Shown here: positions 26,006 to 34,019 of the stretch, one piece after another
Numbering within the stretch: position 1 is the first letter of the stretch
Layout of the letters: each line of letters opens with the position of its first letter
From: an uncultured Acidimicrobiales bacterium
GTDB lineage: Bacteria; Actinomycetota; Acidimicrobiia; Acidimicrobiales; SZUA-35
DNA: 41,696 bases
Assembly: GCA_937922045.1 (NCBI GenBank)
Contig: CAKZXA010000102.1
Coordinates: 1 to 41,696, forward strand
Direction of reading: 5' to 3'
Translations under genes and position numbers: made by a program
The notes under the pieces: model-generated
Database searches by the model: none
What the model was told of the DNA's origin: nothing
What the model saw: the letters and a program-made list of their open reading frames with translations, nothing else

Positions 26006-26068
26006 TGCAGATCTGCAAATCTTTGTGGTGCGCGGACCCTAGCAGAGAACCCTCACCATTGGCCAATG
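26006..26068. promoter_or_regulatory. Promoter/operator region of the ABC transporter operon
   Basis: Two perfect 12-bp palindromes lie upstream of the substrate-binding gene: TGCAGATCTGCA at 26006-26017, just before its ribosome site, and CATTGGCCAATG at 26057-26068. Between them, on the minus strand, TAGGGT could be a -10 element with TTGGCC about 19 bases earlier, so the outer palindrome would overlap the -35. The promoter call is inference. Confidence 0.4.
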
Positions 26069-26141
26069 AGCGCGACCCACATAGACCTTGCCACGAGGAG
26101 GTGGTTTGGCATGCCGGGAGCGTTGGTTTCGGAGCGATGGT

Positions 26142-26393
26142 TTAGGGTCGGCCGCCGTGACGACGCATCGGCGGCACCGTCGTTGGGGGTTGCTTACGGG
26201 GCGGCAAGGTGCCCAAGAGTTCAGCGGTAGCGGTCGCAATCGTTGCCACCGCCGCCTCAAAAGCCTCGGAGGTCGTATCGCTGGGGTGACGAATACCGCT
26301 TATTTTCCGCACGTATTGTCGGGCCCCCGCCTCAATCTCCTCGGTCGTTGCCGCCGGCTCCAGTCCTCGCAAAATCGTGATGTTTCTGCACAC
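26142..26393 (-). CDS. DUF2277 family protein
   Basis: An 83-residue protein starting at a GTG (VCRNITILRGLEP). It matches the small DUF2277 family: an N-terminal CRNI motif, PAATTEEIEAGARQYVRKISG, a middle helix and a Pro/Arg-rich tail. The frame is open further upstream, but the family start is exactly this codon. Function of the family is unknown. It is divergent from the AlkD-like gene with only 14 bp between the two starts, so a start codon or promoter element of one must lie inside the other's leader. Confidence 0.85.
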   Translation of the reverse strand: MCRNITILRGLEPAATTEEIEAGARQYVRKISGIRHPSDTTSEAFEAAVATIATATAELLGTLPPRKQPPTTVPPMRRHGGRP

Positions 26394-26407
26394 GCTTTCT
26401 AGTGTAG

Positions 26408-27118
26408 ATGCCCATGAGCAATGACTTCGGCGCTGCGTCCAGGGCCACCTCAGTCGTCGACATCGAATCGCTGCGAGCCGCGCTTGAGGAGGTGTCTGTC
26501 GCCGATGACGTGGCGTCAATGGTCCGCTACCTTAAGGACCAGTTTCCCATGATCGGCGTTCGTACGGCCGCTCGCCGAGAAGCAGCAAAGCCGTTCATGC
26601 GTCTAGGCAAGGGTCTCGACAACGACGACGTTCTTGCCGTCGCTAGGGCCTGCTGGGAAGAGCCCGAGCGCGAGTTCCACTATGTGGGCGCCGACTGGCT
26701 GCGGCGATGGGTGAAAGCGTTGGACGAGTCAGCCATCGAAGAAATGGAGTGGTTCATCACCACCCATGCGTGGTGGGACACGGTGGACACCTTGGCCACT
26801 CGGGTTGTAGGCCCGCTGGTGGCGGCCTCCCCCGGCCTGGCCGCGGTGATGGATCAGTGGATCGACGACGACGACATTTGGCTGGCCCGCACCGCCCTGC
26901 TGTACCAACTCAACTATGGCGAAGCAACCGATGTCGATCGACTCTTTCGCTACTGCCTCAAACGGGCCGATCACACCGAATTCTTCATTCGCAAGGCGAT
27001 CGGTTGGGCGCTTCGCCAGCAAGCCCGACAAACACCAGACCGGGTGGCCGCATTCGTCGCCGACCATGAGGAGCGCTTCTCCGGGTTAACCCGACGAGAA
27101 GCCCTCAAACACCTGTGA
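26408..27118 (+). CDS. DNA alkylation repair (AlkD-like HEAT repeat) protein
   Basis: A 236-residue helical protein of the AlkC/AlkD superfamily, glycosylases that remove N3- and N7-alkylated purines using a HEAT-like repeat fold. Recognisable elements are FPMIGVRTAARREAAK, the ACWEEPEREFHYVGADWL segment, the family core WWDTVDTLA (active-site region with Trp and Asp), and FIRKAIGWALRQQARQTPDRV. Length fits AlkD (about 235). Either of two ATGs (26408 or 26414) could start it. The divergent DUF2277 gene lies 14 bp away. Confidence 0.88.
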   Translation: MPMSNDFGAASRATSVVDIESLRAALEEVSVADDVASMVRYLKDQFPMIGVRTAARREAAKPFMRLGKGLDNDDVLAVARACWEEPEREFHYVGADWLRRWVKALDESAIEEMEWFITTHAWWDTVDTLATRVVGPLVAASPGLAAVMDQWIDDDDIWLARTALLYQLNYGEATDVDRLFRYCLKRADHTEFFIRKAIGWALRQQARQTPDRVAAFVADHEERFSGLTRREALKHL

Positions 27119-27374
27119 GCTATCATTTGAGGTGCAGAAAGAAGTTCAAGATGCAGAAAGAGGGCCTGACCGTCGTCGAGCAGCGGCGTGTGCCCGGCGT
27201 TCTGGTCAGACCCCGATCTACCTAGGTTGAGGCCCTGCCGTGCAGGCGAAGACACGAACGAGCCCCTAGGGAAACGCCAGACGCATGCAGCGTTTGGCCG
27301 TAGACCATTTAGTGCTAAAGACTGTAGTGGTATGGTGCCCTGGAGTCAAAACCTGCAGAGCAGAGCGGTTCGTC
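27119..27374 (+). promoter_or_regulatory. Leader region of the B12-binding regulator gene
   Basis: Two copies of TGCAGAAAG-type sequence (27133 and 27152, 19 bp apart) form a direct repeat. TTTAGTGCTAAA at 27308-27319 is an interrupted palindrome, 17 bp upstream of TATGGT at 27331-27336, a possible -10 element. These could be binding sites for an autoregulator; that is inference. Confidence 0.3.
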
Positions 27375-28226
27375 ATGGAACACAAATCCTTAGGCCTCCA
27401 CGAGGCGGCATCTCAACTCGACGTGCACTATATGACCTGTTATCGCTACGTGCGTTTGGGGCTTCTTCCGGCCACAAAAGATGGGCGGGTTTGGCGCGTC
27501 GAGGCCGAGGATCTTGCGACGTTTATTAGAGAGCGTGCCGGACGTACCAGTGAAGGCGCGCATCCCGGAGCCAGGATTGGGGCTGATTGGTCTAGCCGCT
27601 ACGAGTCACGGATCATGGTCGGCGATCAGCTTGGTGCCTGGTCAATCATCGAGAACTGCCAGGTCTCCGGCACTGCGCCCACCGAGATCTATCTCGATGT
27701 GATCGCCCCGGCTATGAAGCGAATAGGAGACCGTTGGGCTTCAGGCCAACTGACCGTAGCTCATGAGCACAGAGCGACCACGGTCGTCCTTCACCACTTA
27801 GGCCGATTGTCGCCTCGATTTCGCCATCGAGGCCAGAGCCGCGGCACCATACTCCTCGGGTGTGTTCCTGGCGAACGACACGATATAGGCCTATCGATGA
27901 TGAGCGATTTCTTTCGAATAGCCGGGTACGTAAGTATCAGCCTTGGCGCTGATGTTCCTCTGCACGCATTCGAATCTGCCGCTAGCGAAACCGCCAACCT
28001 TGTTGCGGTGGCAATTGGTGTTCACGACGCCAACCGTCTCGACGCAGCCAAGGGCATCATCGAGCTTCTGCGTAGCTCGACAGAAGGTGTCTACTTCATC
28101 GTTGGTGGACAAGGCATCATCGGCGTCGAACCAGCTCATCTCGGTGCCGATTTTCTTGCCGAAGATGCCTCGTCGGCTATTCGCTGGACAACAACGAAGC
28201 TAGCAACGGCAACTACCACGCCGTAG
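27375..28226 (+). CDS. HTH plus cobalamin-binding regulator, CarH-like sensory part
   Basis: A 283-residue protein. Residues about 3-55 form an excisionase-type helix-turn-helix (LGLHEAASQLDVHYMTCYRYVRLGLLPATKDGRVWRV, cited in part) rather than a MerR domain. The middle is a four-helix B12-binding cap with Trp121, Glu131 and His132, that is the W-x9-EH pattern of CarH-type B12 photoreceptors. The Rossmann part carries GERHDIG with His169 as candidate lower cobalt ligand, and SLGADVP. The residue after the Trp, reported as His132 in Thermus CarH, is Ala122 here. This suggests binding of adenosyl- or methylcobalamin and light or ligand control of transcription. The ATG at 27375 is chosen to begin at the HTH; upstream starts remain possible. 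Confidence 0.8.
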   Translation: MEHKSLGLHEAASQLDVHYMTCYRYVRLGLLPATKDGRVWRVEAEDLATFIRERAGRTSEGAHPGARIGADWSSRYESRIMVGDQLGAWSIIENCQVSGTAPTEIYLDVIAPAMKRIGDRWASGQLTVAHEHRATTVVLHHLGRLSPRFRHRGQSRGTILLGCVPGERHDIGLSMMSDFFRIAGYVSISLGADVPLHAFESAASETANLVAVAIGVHDANRLDAAKGIIELLRSSTEGVYFIVGGQGIIGVEPAHLGADFLAEDASSAIRWTTTKLATATTTP

Positions 28227-28236
28227 TCGTCGACCC

Positions 28237-28929
28237 CTAGCTGTCACAGTCGTACTGCCAGCCGTCAGGCAAGAGGCGGAGCCGGTTTCGCTCGCCGGGT
28301 GTTGCCGGGTCTCGCGTGTCGTATGCGGCATCGCCGTGCCAGACCAGGGTGATGGGGTCCTTGGCAATGGCGCGCGTTTGGAACAGTCGAGAGGTTGAGG
28401 CCCGAGCCCACGTTAGTGCGCCTTCCACCGTGGAGTGCTGCGCCAACTGCCACAACGTGATCCACGTTGGCGGAGCGAGCTCTATATCGCCGGCTAGATG
28501 TTGCTTGTGAGCAGCGGCCGGTGAAAGCCATGCGTCATCATGGATTTCGCCATGGTCGATCATCACCTCTCCTGCCGGTGCCTCCACCGCGAAGAACCAG
28601 GTTGAGAATCGTCGCCTAGGCCCCTTGGTCACCATCGAGGAGGCCTGGGGCGGAATCCACTGCGACCAATCGACGAGATCGTCGGCGGAGACGACCAGGC
28701 CCGTCTCCTCCTCCACCTCCCGAACGGCAGCCCGGCGAGCCGACTCAAGTGGCTGGCCTTCGATCATCTCATCGTCATCGACGCGACCCCCAGGAAAAAC
28801 CCACATCCCACCGAAGGCGATCTTCGAGTTGCGACGCACCATCAACACCTCAAGCTCGGGGCCGGCATCGCGCAGCAGAAGCACGGTTGCGGCCGGGATC
28901 AGGTCGGAATCTTCGGATTCGCTCATCAT
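28237..28929 (-). CDS. Nudix hydrolase (NUDT19-like)
   Basis: A 230-residue Nudix protein. FPGGRVDDDEMIEG and later RAAVREVEEETGLVV form a Nudix box carrying an insertion, as in NUDT19/RP2-type proteins that act on CoA or nucleotide derivatives. The N-terminus PAATVLLLRDAGPELEVLMVRR and the C-terminal GDIELAPPTWITLWQLA also resemble that group. Three adjacent start codons (GTG, ATG, ATG at 28932-28924) are available and no ribosome site distinguishes them; 28929 is chosen. It is convergent with the B12 regulator gene, 10 bp away. Confidence 0.85.
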   Translation of the reverse strand: MMSESEDSDLIPAATVLLLRDAGPELEVLMVRRNSKIAFGGMWVFPGGRVDDDEMIEGQPLESARRAAVREVEEETGLVVSADDLVDWSQWIPPQASSMVTKGPRRRFSTWFFAVEAPAGEVMIDHGEIHDDAWLSPAAAHKQHLAGDIELAPPTWITLWQLAQHSTVEGALTWARASTSRLFQTRAIAKDPITLVWHGDAAYDTRDPATPGERNRLRLLPDGWQYDCDS

Positions 28930-29008
28930 CACAAGGTAGGTCCCGATGAGGAAGAGAACAAAGCCATAGTCCAAACGGCCTAGAACCCACATTGAGCCCT
29001 CTCGAAAA

Positions 29009-29740
29009 ATGAATCGAACCAACGTCGTTCTCAACACAACGCTCTATCTTCTGGTTATCGTCGTCATGCTTTTGGCTAGTTGCGGGGTCGCTCAACCCGA
29101 TCGACCAAACCAGGCAGCCTTCACCGATCCGGCAGCCGAGGTGGCCCCCGATTCGGCCGAAACAGAGATCCAGGCCCCGCGTGCGGACCCCGACGGACTG
29201 GTGACGGCATGGAAACGAGCCCTCCACGCAGACCACGCCCTCACCGGCACAATCGAGTTGACCGTTGAAAACGTGGTCGAGAGTGAGACCCGTTTGTACG
29301 CTGTTCGCCGGGCCCGTCTCGGCGATCGAGAACTCGATCAAACGTCGACCTCCGCCCTGATCACTGTCGGCAGCACGAACACAGCGTGCGAGGAGGCGTC
29401 CAACGGCCAATTCATGTGCTCAGCGTCCGAGCAGGGGCTTTCAACCAAGGAGCGGTTCGACAGAATCAGCGAAGCGATCGACGGAGCATCGGCCCGCTAC
29501 GAAGCCTCCGCTATCGCATCAGCCATCGACGGCTCATCATGCTGGCTTGTTGAACGGCGGCCACGTGCCGAGCCCCTCGGATGGGGTGATCGTACAACGT
29601 TCTGCTTTGATGATCTCGTCGGCGTCATCAGCTTCCAAGAAACACTACGAGACGACCGAATCGAACGCTTCACGGCTGATGGATTGACGAACTTCCCAAC
29701 CGAACACGACCTTGACCCGGTAGCCAACCTCACGCCCTAA
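29009..29740 (+). CDS. Hypothetical lipoprotein, 243 residues
   Basis: The signal peptide (TTLYLLVIVVML) ends in the lipobox LLASC with the lipidated Cys at about 25. The mature protein begins with a Pro/Ala/Asp-rich linker and continues with a beta-rich domain (LTGTIELTVENVVESETRLY) with several cysteines. I do not recognise the family; LppX/LprG-like lipoproteins have comparable size but no signature confirms this. It is divergent from the Nudix gene by 79 bp. Confidence 0.72.
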   Translation: MNRTNVVLNTTLYLLVIVVMLLASCGVAQPDRPNQAAFTDPAAEVAPDSAETEIQAPRADPDGLVTAWKRALHADHALTGTIELTVENVVESETRLYAVRRARLGDRELDQTSTSALITVGSTNTACEEASNGQFMCSASEQGLSTKERFDRISEAIDGASARYEASAIASAIDGSSCWLVERRPRAEPLGWGDRTTFCFDDLVGVISFQETLRDDRIERFTADGLTNFPTEHDLDPVANLTP

Positions 29741-29823
29741 GGGCAAGCAACCATAGGCGGCGAGCTCGCTCGCTCGGCCTTGTGGGGCGGGAATGCGAGG
29801 GAGTGAGTGAGAGGCGCCGGCGG

Positions 29824-29847
29824 CGGACCCCAAGGGGGAGGGGTCCG
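29824..29847 (+). terminator. Hairpin downstream of the lipoprotein gene
   Basis: CGGACCCC at 29824-29831 and GGGGTCCG at 29840-29847 form an 8-bp GC-rich stem with an 8-base loop. It lies in a strongly G-rich stretch about 85 bp after the stop. No T-run follows, so termination is only suggested. Confidence 0.35.
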
Positions 29848-29971
29848 TGGCGATGCGTGGAGGAGTGACGCCTCCCACTCATCTTCCCTTACTCCGGTGA
29901 GGGTGATGGCCACCGGTATCACTACCATCGTCGACGGACCTCCAAAACTTGAGCGAATTCTTGGAGCAAGG

Positions 29972-30169
29972 ATGTTTGAGCAGCTACTTCCCATGTTGAC
30001 CCTTGCCGTTGGCGGCGCTTTGGCCGTTGGAACGGTTCTTGCGCTGGTGCGGCCACGCGAAGAACACGTCGATGGCGAACTTGAGAATCCGCCTCTGGTC
30101 CGCTCGCTGCTGCAGATCGCCATTGGGGTGTTCGCTTCGATCTGGGCCCTCGTAACCCTCTTCGGGTAG
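29972..30169 (+). CDS. Small membrane protein, 65 residues
   Basis: GGAG at 29962-29965 lies close before the ATG at 29972. The peptide has two hydrophobic segments (LLPMLTLAVGGALAVGTVLALV and SLLQIAIGVFASIWALVTLF, both approximate) joined by a charged loop with REEHVDGELENPP. The frame is open upstream to 29807, but that part is low-complexity and unlike protein. No family recognised. Confidence 0.6.
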   Translation: MFEQLLPMLTLAVGGALAVGTVLALVRPREEHVDGELENPPLVRSLLQIAIGVFASIWALVTLFG

Positions 30170-30274
30170 GCAAGCGCTTAGGTGGTCCCGCCTAGATCGT
30201 TTAAGAAACCCCACCTCGGGGCCGATCCCGTAGTTGCATCAGCAAGATGTTCCAGGGAGATTTCGGATTCAACC

Positions 30275-30631
30275 ATGAGCTCAGTCACAACATCATCACC
30301 CGCACCCGCACCCGCATCGGCAGCAAGGTCCGCTGCCTCTGCTTCCACTACCCCAGTGATTCGAGCCGCCAGAGTCCGGCCAAGCCGACCGGGTCAGACG
30401 AACACACGCACCGAGACCGTTCAAGCCAGGCAGCCAACGCCGAGCCGACTGGTTTCGACACTTCCTTCCAAGGAAACACTGCGCTCGAATGAGACCGCCC
30501 TCGTCTTTCAAGCGCTGCTCGTGCTGGCCCTTTGTCTCAGCATCATCGCTGCCGTTCGTACGAGCTCGGTTAACGACGCCACCAGCGTCGACTCACCACC
30601 ACCGGCCGTATTGCTGCAACCGTCGAGCTAG
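30275..30631 (+). CDS. Hypothetical protein with a C-terminal membrane segment, 118 residues
   Basis: The N-terminal two-thirds are Ser/Thr/Ala/Pro-rich and probably disordered. One membrane helix lies near the C-terminus (ALVFQALLVLALCLSIIAAV). The ATG at 30275 is the likely start; AGGGAG occurs 14 bases upstream, rather far. Its stop overlaps the dnaB stop on the other strand by four bases. Low complexity makes this call weak. Confidence 0.4.
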   Translation: MSSVTTSSPAPAPASAARSAASASTTPVIRAARVRPSRPGQTNTRTETVQARQPTPSRLVSTLPSKETLRSNETALVFQALLVLALCLSIIAAVRTSSVNDATSVDSPPPAVLLQPSS

Positions 30632-33171
30632 AAATCTTCCTCGGGCTCTTCGGCGCCGTTGGCCCCTTCTGCGAAATCGGAAGACTGAGGGGCCTGACCG
30701 TCCGGCGGTGGCGGAGCGCCAGCGAACTTGGCCATGTTGTCGAAGCGGGTGTACTGACCACGGAACGCCAGCTTGACCCGTCCGACTGGACCGTTACGAT
30801 GCTTGGCCACGATTACCTCGGCCACACCCTTGTCTGGTGATTGCTCGTCGTAGACCTCATCTCGGTAGAGAAACATCACGACGTCGGCATCCTGCTCGAG
30901 ACTGTTGTGAGCGACTACCCCGTTGGCGATGAAGTTATGGGTGCCATCAACTGTCGCGTCGAAAACGGGCTGTTCTCCGAGCGGCTCGATCTCGACGATC
31001 TCGTCCCAGCAGAGGTCAGAGGTGGCGATGTCGACCAGATCATTATTCGGGTTCTCTTTGATTCCGTCCAGTATCTCCATGGCGTCCACCACCGAGCGGC
31101 CGCGCTCGCCGTGGCAACCAATCTCGCTCATGAACCGCAACAGATCGGGCTTGCCCTGCACCTGAACGTGATATGACGGACGGTGGCCCGACTTCTTAGC
31201 CAACGAGATCGTCGAGCGAATCTTGAACCTGAGGAGTAGTCGCTGCACCCCCCTTGCGAGTTCCTGGGATGTCGTAGCGTAGTAGCACCTGACCGTTCGA
31301 CCTCGGCCGTTCTTCGACAGCGTAATCGATCCGCCGGTGGCCCAGAGATGATGCAGGAACAGGCCAACCTGTTTGGTCGACAGCTGTTGTACTTCTTCCG
31401 GGATCGCCTTTTCGTGTGATCTCTTACCCCAGACACCGAGAGGTTCAAGCCAGTCACGAATCGGGTGGTGGGCGCCGTGGGTCAGCTGGCGACCAGCGGG
31501 AACCCAGACCTGGATCGTCCCTGTTCGCTTTGCGCTGCCAGCACCTTCCAGAGTCGCCTCGCACCCAAAGTGACGCACTGCGGCGCAGACAGCCTCACTA
31601 TTTGCTTCGTCGATCGACGCATACTTCACGCTGCTAACGACTGAACCATCACCGAGGAGATGAGCCAGAAGTACGACTTCAGCTTCAGGCCATTCCACTC
31701 GCTCTCTCGGTTCGGGCAGGACACGCGGCGTCGCTAGGTCGTCGCCTGGTGTGAGCTCATCGAGCGAGCGCCAGCCGTCAACCGTCAAGAACTTGTGGTT
31801 GCCGGTGGCTTCAAGCTCTCGGCCCGATGCCAGCTTGAGACGGAACACTGGCTTGATTCCTGAGGGAAACGTTTTGACTAATCGCCGCTGAACAACGCTC
31901 CCGCGCTCATCGATCGACCACACGTCGGGTGTTGCCTGGCTGAGCATGAGTTCCCCGAGGGTCACCTCGGTCCCGTCGGCACGGAGCAAACGTGTACCGG
32001 CAGGCATACAACCGGACTCACGGAGGTCGGACAACATGGGGCGCTTATCGACCCTCTGTTCCAACCCACGGTTGAGCTGGGCCAGCGCTACCACGGGCGC
32101 TTCCAACTCGCGGGCAAGAATTTTGAGACCACGGCTGATCTCGGAGACCTCAACCTGGCGAGACTCAGCGTTCGCTCGACCCGACATCAGCTGGATGTAG
32201 TCGACGATCACCACACCGACCTCACCAACCCGGCTCTTGAGCCGCCGCGACTTGGCTCGAATCTCCATCACCGAGGTGTGAGGATTGTCGTCGATGTAGA
32301 TCGGCGCTTCGGCCAAGCGACCAACGGCATGGCTGATCCGGCTCCACTCGGCCTCGCCGATCTTGCCGGTGCGCACCCGGCTCGAATCGACCAGAGCTTC
32401 GGAGCAGAGAATACGTTGCGAAAGTTCGAGCTGGCTCATCTCCAGTGAGAACACGAGCACCGGCTTGTTGTCTTTCATCGCTGCGTTGGCCGCCATACCG
32501 AGAGCGAAGGCGGTCTTTCCCATAGCGGGACGGGCACCGATCACGTAAAAGGCGTTGGGTTGAAGGCCAGCCAACATCTCATCGAGATCGAGGTAGCCGG
32601 TACTGATGCCGGTGATCGAGTCGCCGCGTTCGTAGAGCTGTTCAAGGCGGTCGAGGTTGGAGGAGAGCAGTTCCTTGATTTGGGCGGTTGTGTTGGTGAC
32701 CCGCCGCTGGGCTACCTCAAACATCTTGGCCTCGGCCTCATCGATGGCCTTGATCACGTCGTCGGGCATGGAATAGCCCATCTCGGCGATCTCGTTCGAG
32801 ACGAGAATCAGGCGGCGCAGCAGGGCGTGATCTTCGACGATCTTGGCATAGTGGACAGCGTTGCCGATCGCCGGTGTAGAGGCTTGGAGATCGACCAGCA
32901 GTTCGATGCCGCCGATTTCGTCGAGGAGCCCGGCCCGGGTCAGCTCTTCAGCCACCGTCACCGCGTCGACCGGTTCACCGCCGCCGTAGAGGCCCATCAT
33001 GGCGTCGTAGATGTGACCGTGGGCAGGCTTGTAGAAATGGTCGGGGTCGAGCGTTTCGACGACTTCGGCAATCGCTTCGCGTGAAAGCAGCATTGCGCCC
33101 AGCACCGACTCTTCCGCTCGCAAGTTGCTCGGCGGAACTCGGGTCTGACCGCGGGTTGCTATCTCGCTCAC
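30628..33171 (-). CDS. dnaB: Replicative DNA helicase DnaB, interrupted by an intein
   Basis: The 847-residue precursor contains a DnaB of 478 residues after removal of a 369-residue intein. The N-terminal domain (NLRAEESVLGAMLLSREAI) and the RecA-type motor are complete: Walker A GARPAMGKT (212-220), VLVFSLEMS, Walker B VVIVDYIQLM, and ARELEAPVVALAQLNR. The sequence breaks after DLRESG (387) and resumes at SLEQDADVVMFLYRDE (757), so the intein sits at the site known from the Synechocystis DnaB intein. The acidic C-terminal tail (EEPEEDF) follows KLAFRGQYTRFDN. A perfect DnaA box and a hairpin lie upstream, so the gene probably has its own promoter, despite its place after rplI. Confidence 0.96.
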   Translation of the reverse strand: MSEIATRGQTRVPPSNLRAEESVLGAMLLSREAIAEVVETLDPDHFYKPAHGHIYDAMMGLYGGGEPVDAVTVAEELTRAGLLDEIGGIELLVDLQASTPAIGNAVHYAKIVEDHALLRRLILVSNEIAEMGYSMPDDVIKAIDEAEAKMFEVAQRRVTNTTAQIKELLSSNLDRLEQLYERGDSITGISTGYLDLDEMLAGLQPNAFYVIGARPAMGKTAFALGMAANAAMKDNKPVLVFSLEMSQLELSQRILCSEALVDSSRVRTGKIGEAEWSRISHAVGRLAEAPIYIDDNPHTSVMEIRAKSRRLKSRVGEVGVVIVDYIQLMSGRANAESRQVEVSEISRGLKILARELEAPVVALAQLNRGLEQRVDKRPMLSDLRESGCMPAGTRLLRADGTEVTLGELMLSQATPDVWSIDERGSVVQRRLVKTFPSGIKPVFRLKLASGRELEATGNHKFLTVDGWRSLDELTPGDDLATPRVLPEPRERVEWPEAEVVLLAHLLGDGSVVSSVKYASIDEANSEAVCAAVRHFGCEATLEGAGSAKRTGTIQVWVPAGRQLTHGAHHPIRDWLEPLGVWGKRSHEKAIPEEVQQLSTKQVGLFLHHLWATGGSITLSKNGRGRTVRCYYATTSQELARGVQRLLLRFKIRSTISLAKKSGHRPSYHVQVQGKPDLLRFMSEIGCHGERGRSVVDAMEILDGIKENPNNDLVDIATSDLCWDEIVEIEPLGEQPVFDATVDGTHNFIANGVVAHNSLEQDADVVMFLYRDEVYDEQSPDKGVAEVIVAKHRNGPVGRVKLAFRGQYTRFDNMAKFAGAPPPPDGQAPQSSDFAEGANGAEEPEEDF
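30904..32010 (-). other. DnaB intein with LAGLIDADG-type endonuclease
   Basis: The intein covers precursor residues 388-756. Splicing block A starts at Cys388 (CMPAGTRLLRADG). Block B is TGNHKFLT with DELTPGDDLATP. The end is VFDATVDGTHNFIANGVVAHN, abbreviated blocks F and G, with His755-Asn756 followed by Ser757 of the extein. All splicing nucleophiles are present. The homing endonuclease is indicated by two LAGLIDADG-like helices: LLAHLLGDGSV (about 500-510) and LFLHHLWATGGSI (about 604-616). The second has Trp-Ala-Thr-Gly instead of the acidic Asp, so its cutting activity may be lost. This is a protein-level element that removes itself after translation. Confidence 0.95.
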
Positions 33172-33477
33172 GTTTGACTCACGCTTCTCCCTAGCTTGCT
33201 CCTCGGTCGGCCCAGCTCATGTCGTAACAGTAGGAGGGCCTGGTGACATTCAATCCGACTCTGCCTGTGGGTCGCTAGTGGATTGCCTGTGAGTATCGAG
33301 ATTCTTTTGCAGGCACCATCGATCGCCTTCGATGACGATACAACGCGCTGCTTGTTGGCAACTTGTGGACGTCTTGTGGGTTGAGCCGAGTCGAACGGAA
33401 CTAACCCCTGTTGAATCAGGCAGGATCAGCCACACCGCACCAATTGACTGTGGATAACGTCGCGCTGTCAGAAATGC
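33172..33477 (-). promoter_or_regulatory. Upstream region of dnaB with a perfect DnaA box
   Basis: TGTGGATAA at 33449-33457 is the reverse complement of the consensus DnaA box TTATCCACA. Weaker look-alikes (TGTGGACGT and TGTGGGTTG near 33364-33382) lie nearby. No gene is seen in this stretch. DnaA could control dnaB here; replication-origin function is not supported by one good box. Confidence 0.55.
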
Positions 33478-33514
33478 GTCGGCCACCGAACCAGATACAG
33501 GAACGGTGGCCGAC
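33478..33514 (-). terminator. Strong hairpin downstream of rplI
   Basis: GTCGGCCACCG at 33478-33488 and CGGTGGCCGAC at 33504-33514 form a perfect 11-bp stem with a 15-base loop. On the minus strand it is followed by GCATTTCT. It lies 42 bp after the rplI stop and probably ends the ribosomal operon before dnaB. A second short inverted repeat (GACGTTT at 33543-33549, AAACGTC at 33558-33564) overlaps the rplI stop. Confidence 0.65.
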
Positions 33515-33555
33515 GGGAAGTACCTCAACGATAGTTTTGGCTGACGTTTGAACGC

Positions 33556-34017
33556 TTAAACGTCAACCTCGGCTTGATCGACCACCGAAACAGTGATCGG
33601 GAACTGGACCTCGGCATGCGGCTTGACCGTGACCAGGTGAGCCCCGGTAGACCGGATCGAGTCGTCGAGATCGAAGACACGACGATCGAGTTCGACACCG
33701 GCCTGAGCCTGAACGGCCTCAGCGATATCGGCAGCGGTCACCGAGCCGAAGAGCTTGCCTTCAGCGCCGGCCCGAGCCGCGATTTCGATCGGTCGGGAAA
33801 CCAGAACCTTGGCGATCTCTTCTGCTGCCTCGCGCTCTTTGGCGTTGCGCATGGTCCAGGCTCGCTTCATGGCCGAGGCCTGAACCTCGATCCCGGAGCT
33901 TGCCTGCTGCGCCAATCCCTTGGGGATCAGTGAGTTGCGAGCGTAGCCATCGGCAACCTCGACGATGTCGCCACGGTTGCCTAGGCCTTCGATGCTCTCA
34001 TGAAGGACGATACGCAT
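33556..34017 (-). CDS. rplI: 50S ribosomal protein L9
   Basis: A 153-residue L9 of the large subunit. The N-terminal rRNA-binding domain (MRIVLHESIEGLGNRGDIVEVADGYARNSLIPKGLA in part) and the long connecting helix with KEREAAEEIAKVL are clear, followed by the C-terminal domain (GKLFGSVTAADIAEAV). It starts 2 bp after the rpsR stop, so it is in the same operon and may be translationally coupled. The last few residues extend slightly past the usual end (DQAEVDV). Confidence 0.97.
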   Translation of the reverse strand: MRIVLHESIEGLGNRGDIVEVADGYARNSLIPKGLAQQASSGIEVQASAMKRAWTMRNAKEREAAEEIAKVLVSRPIEIAARAGAEGKLFGSVTAADIAEAVQAQAGVELDRRVFDLDDSIRSTGAHLVTVKPHAEVQFPITVSVVDQAEVDV

Positions 34018-34019
34018 GG

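Noticed and set aside
33172-33477. Possible chromosomal origin because of the DnaA box near dnaB
   Set aside because: Only one perfect box, no AT-rich unwinding region and no dnaA or dnaN nearby.
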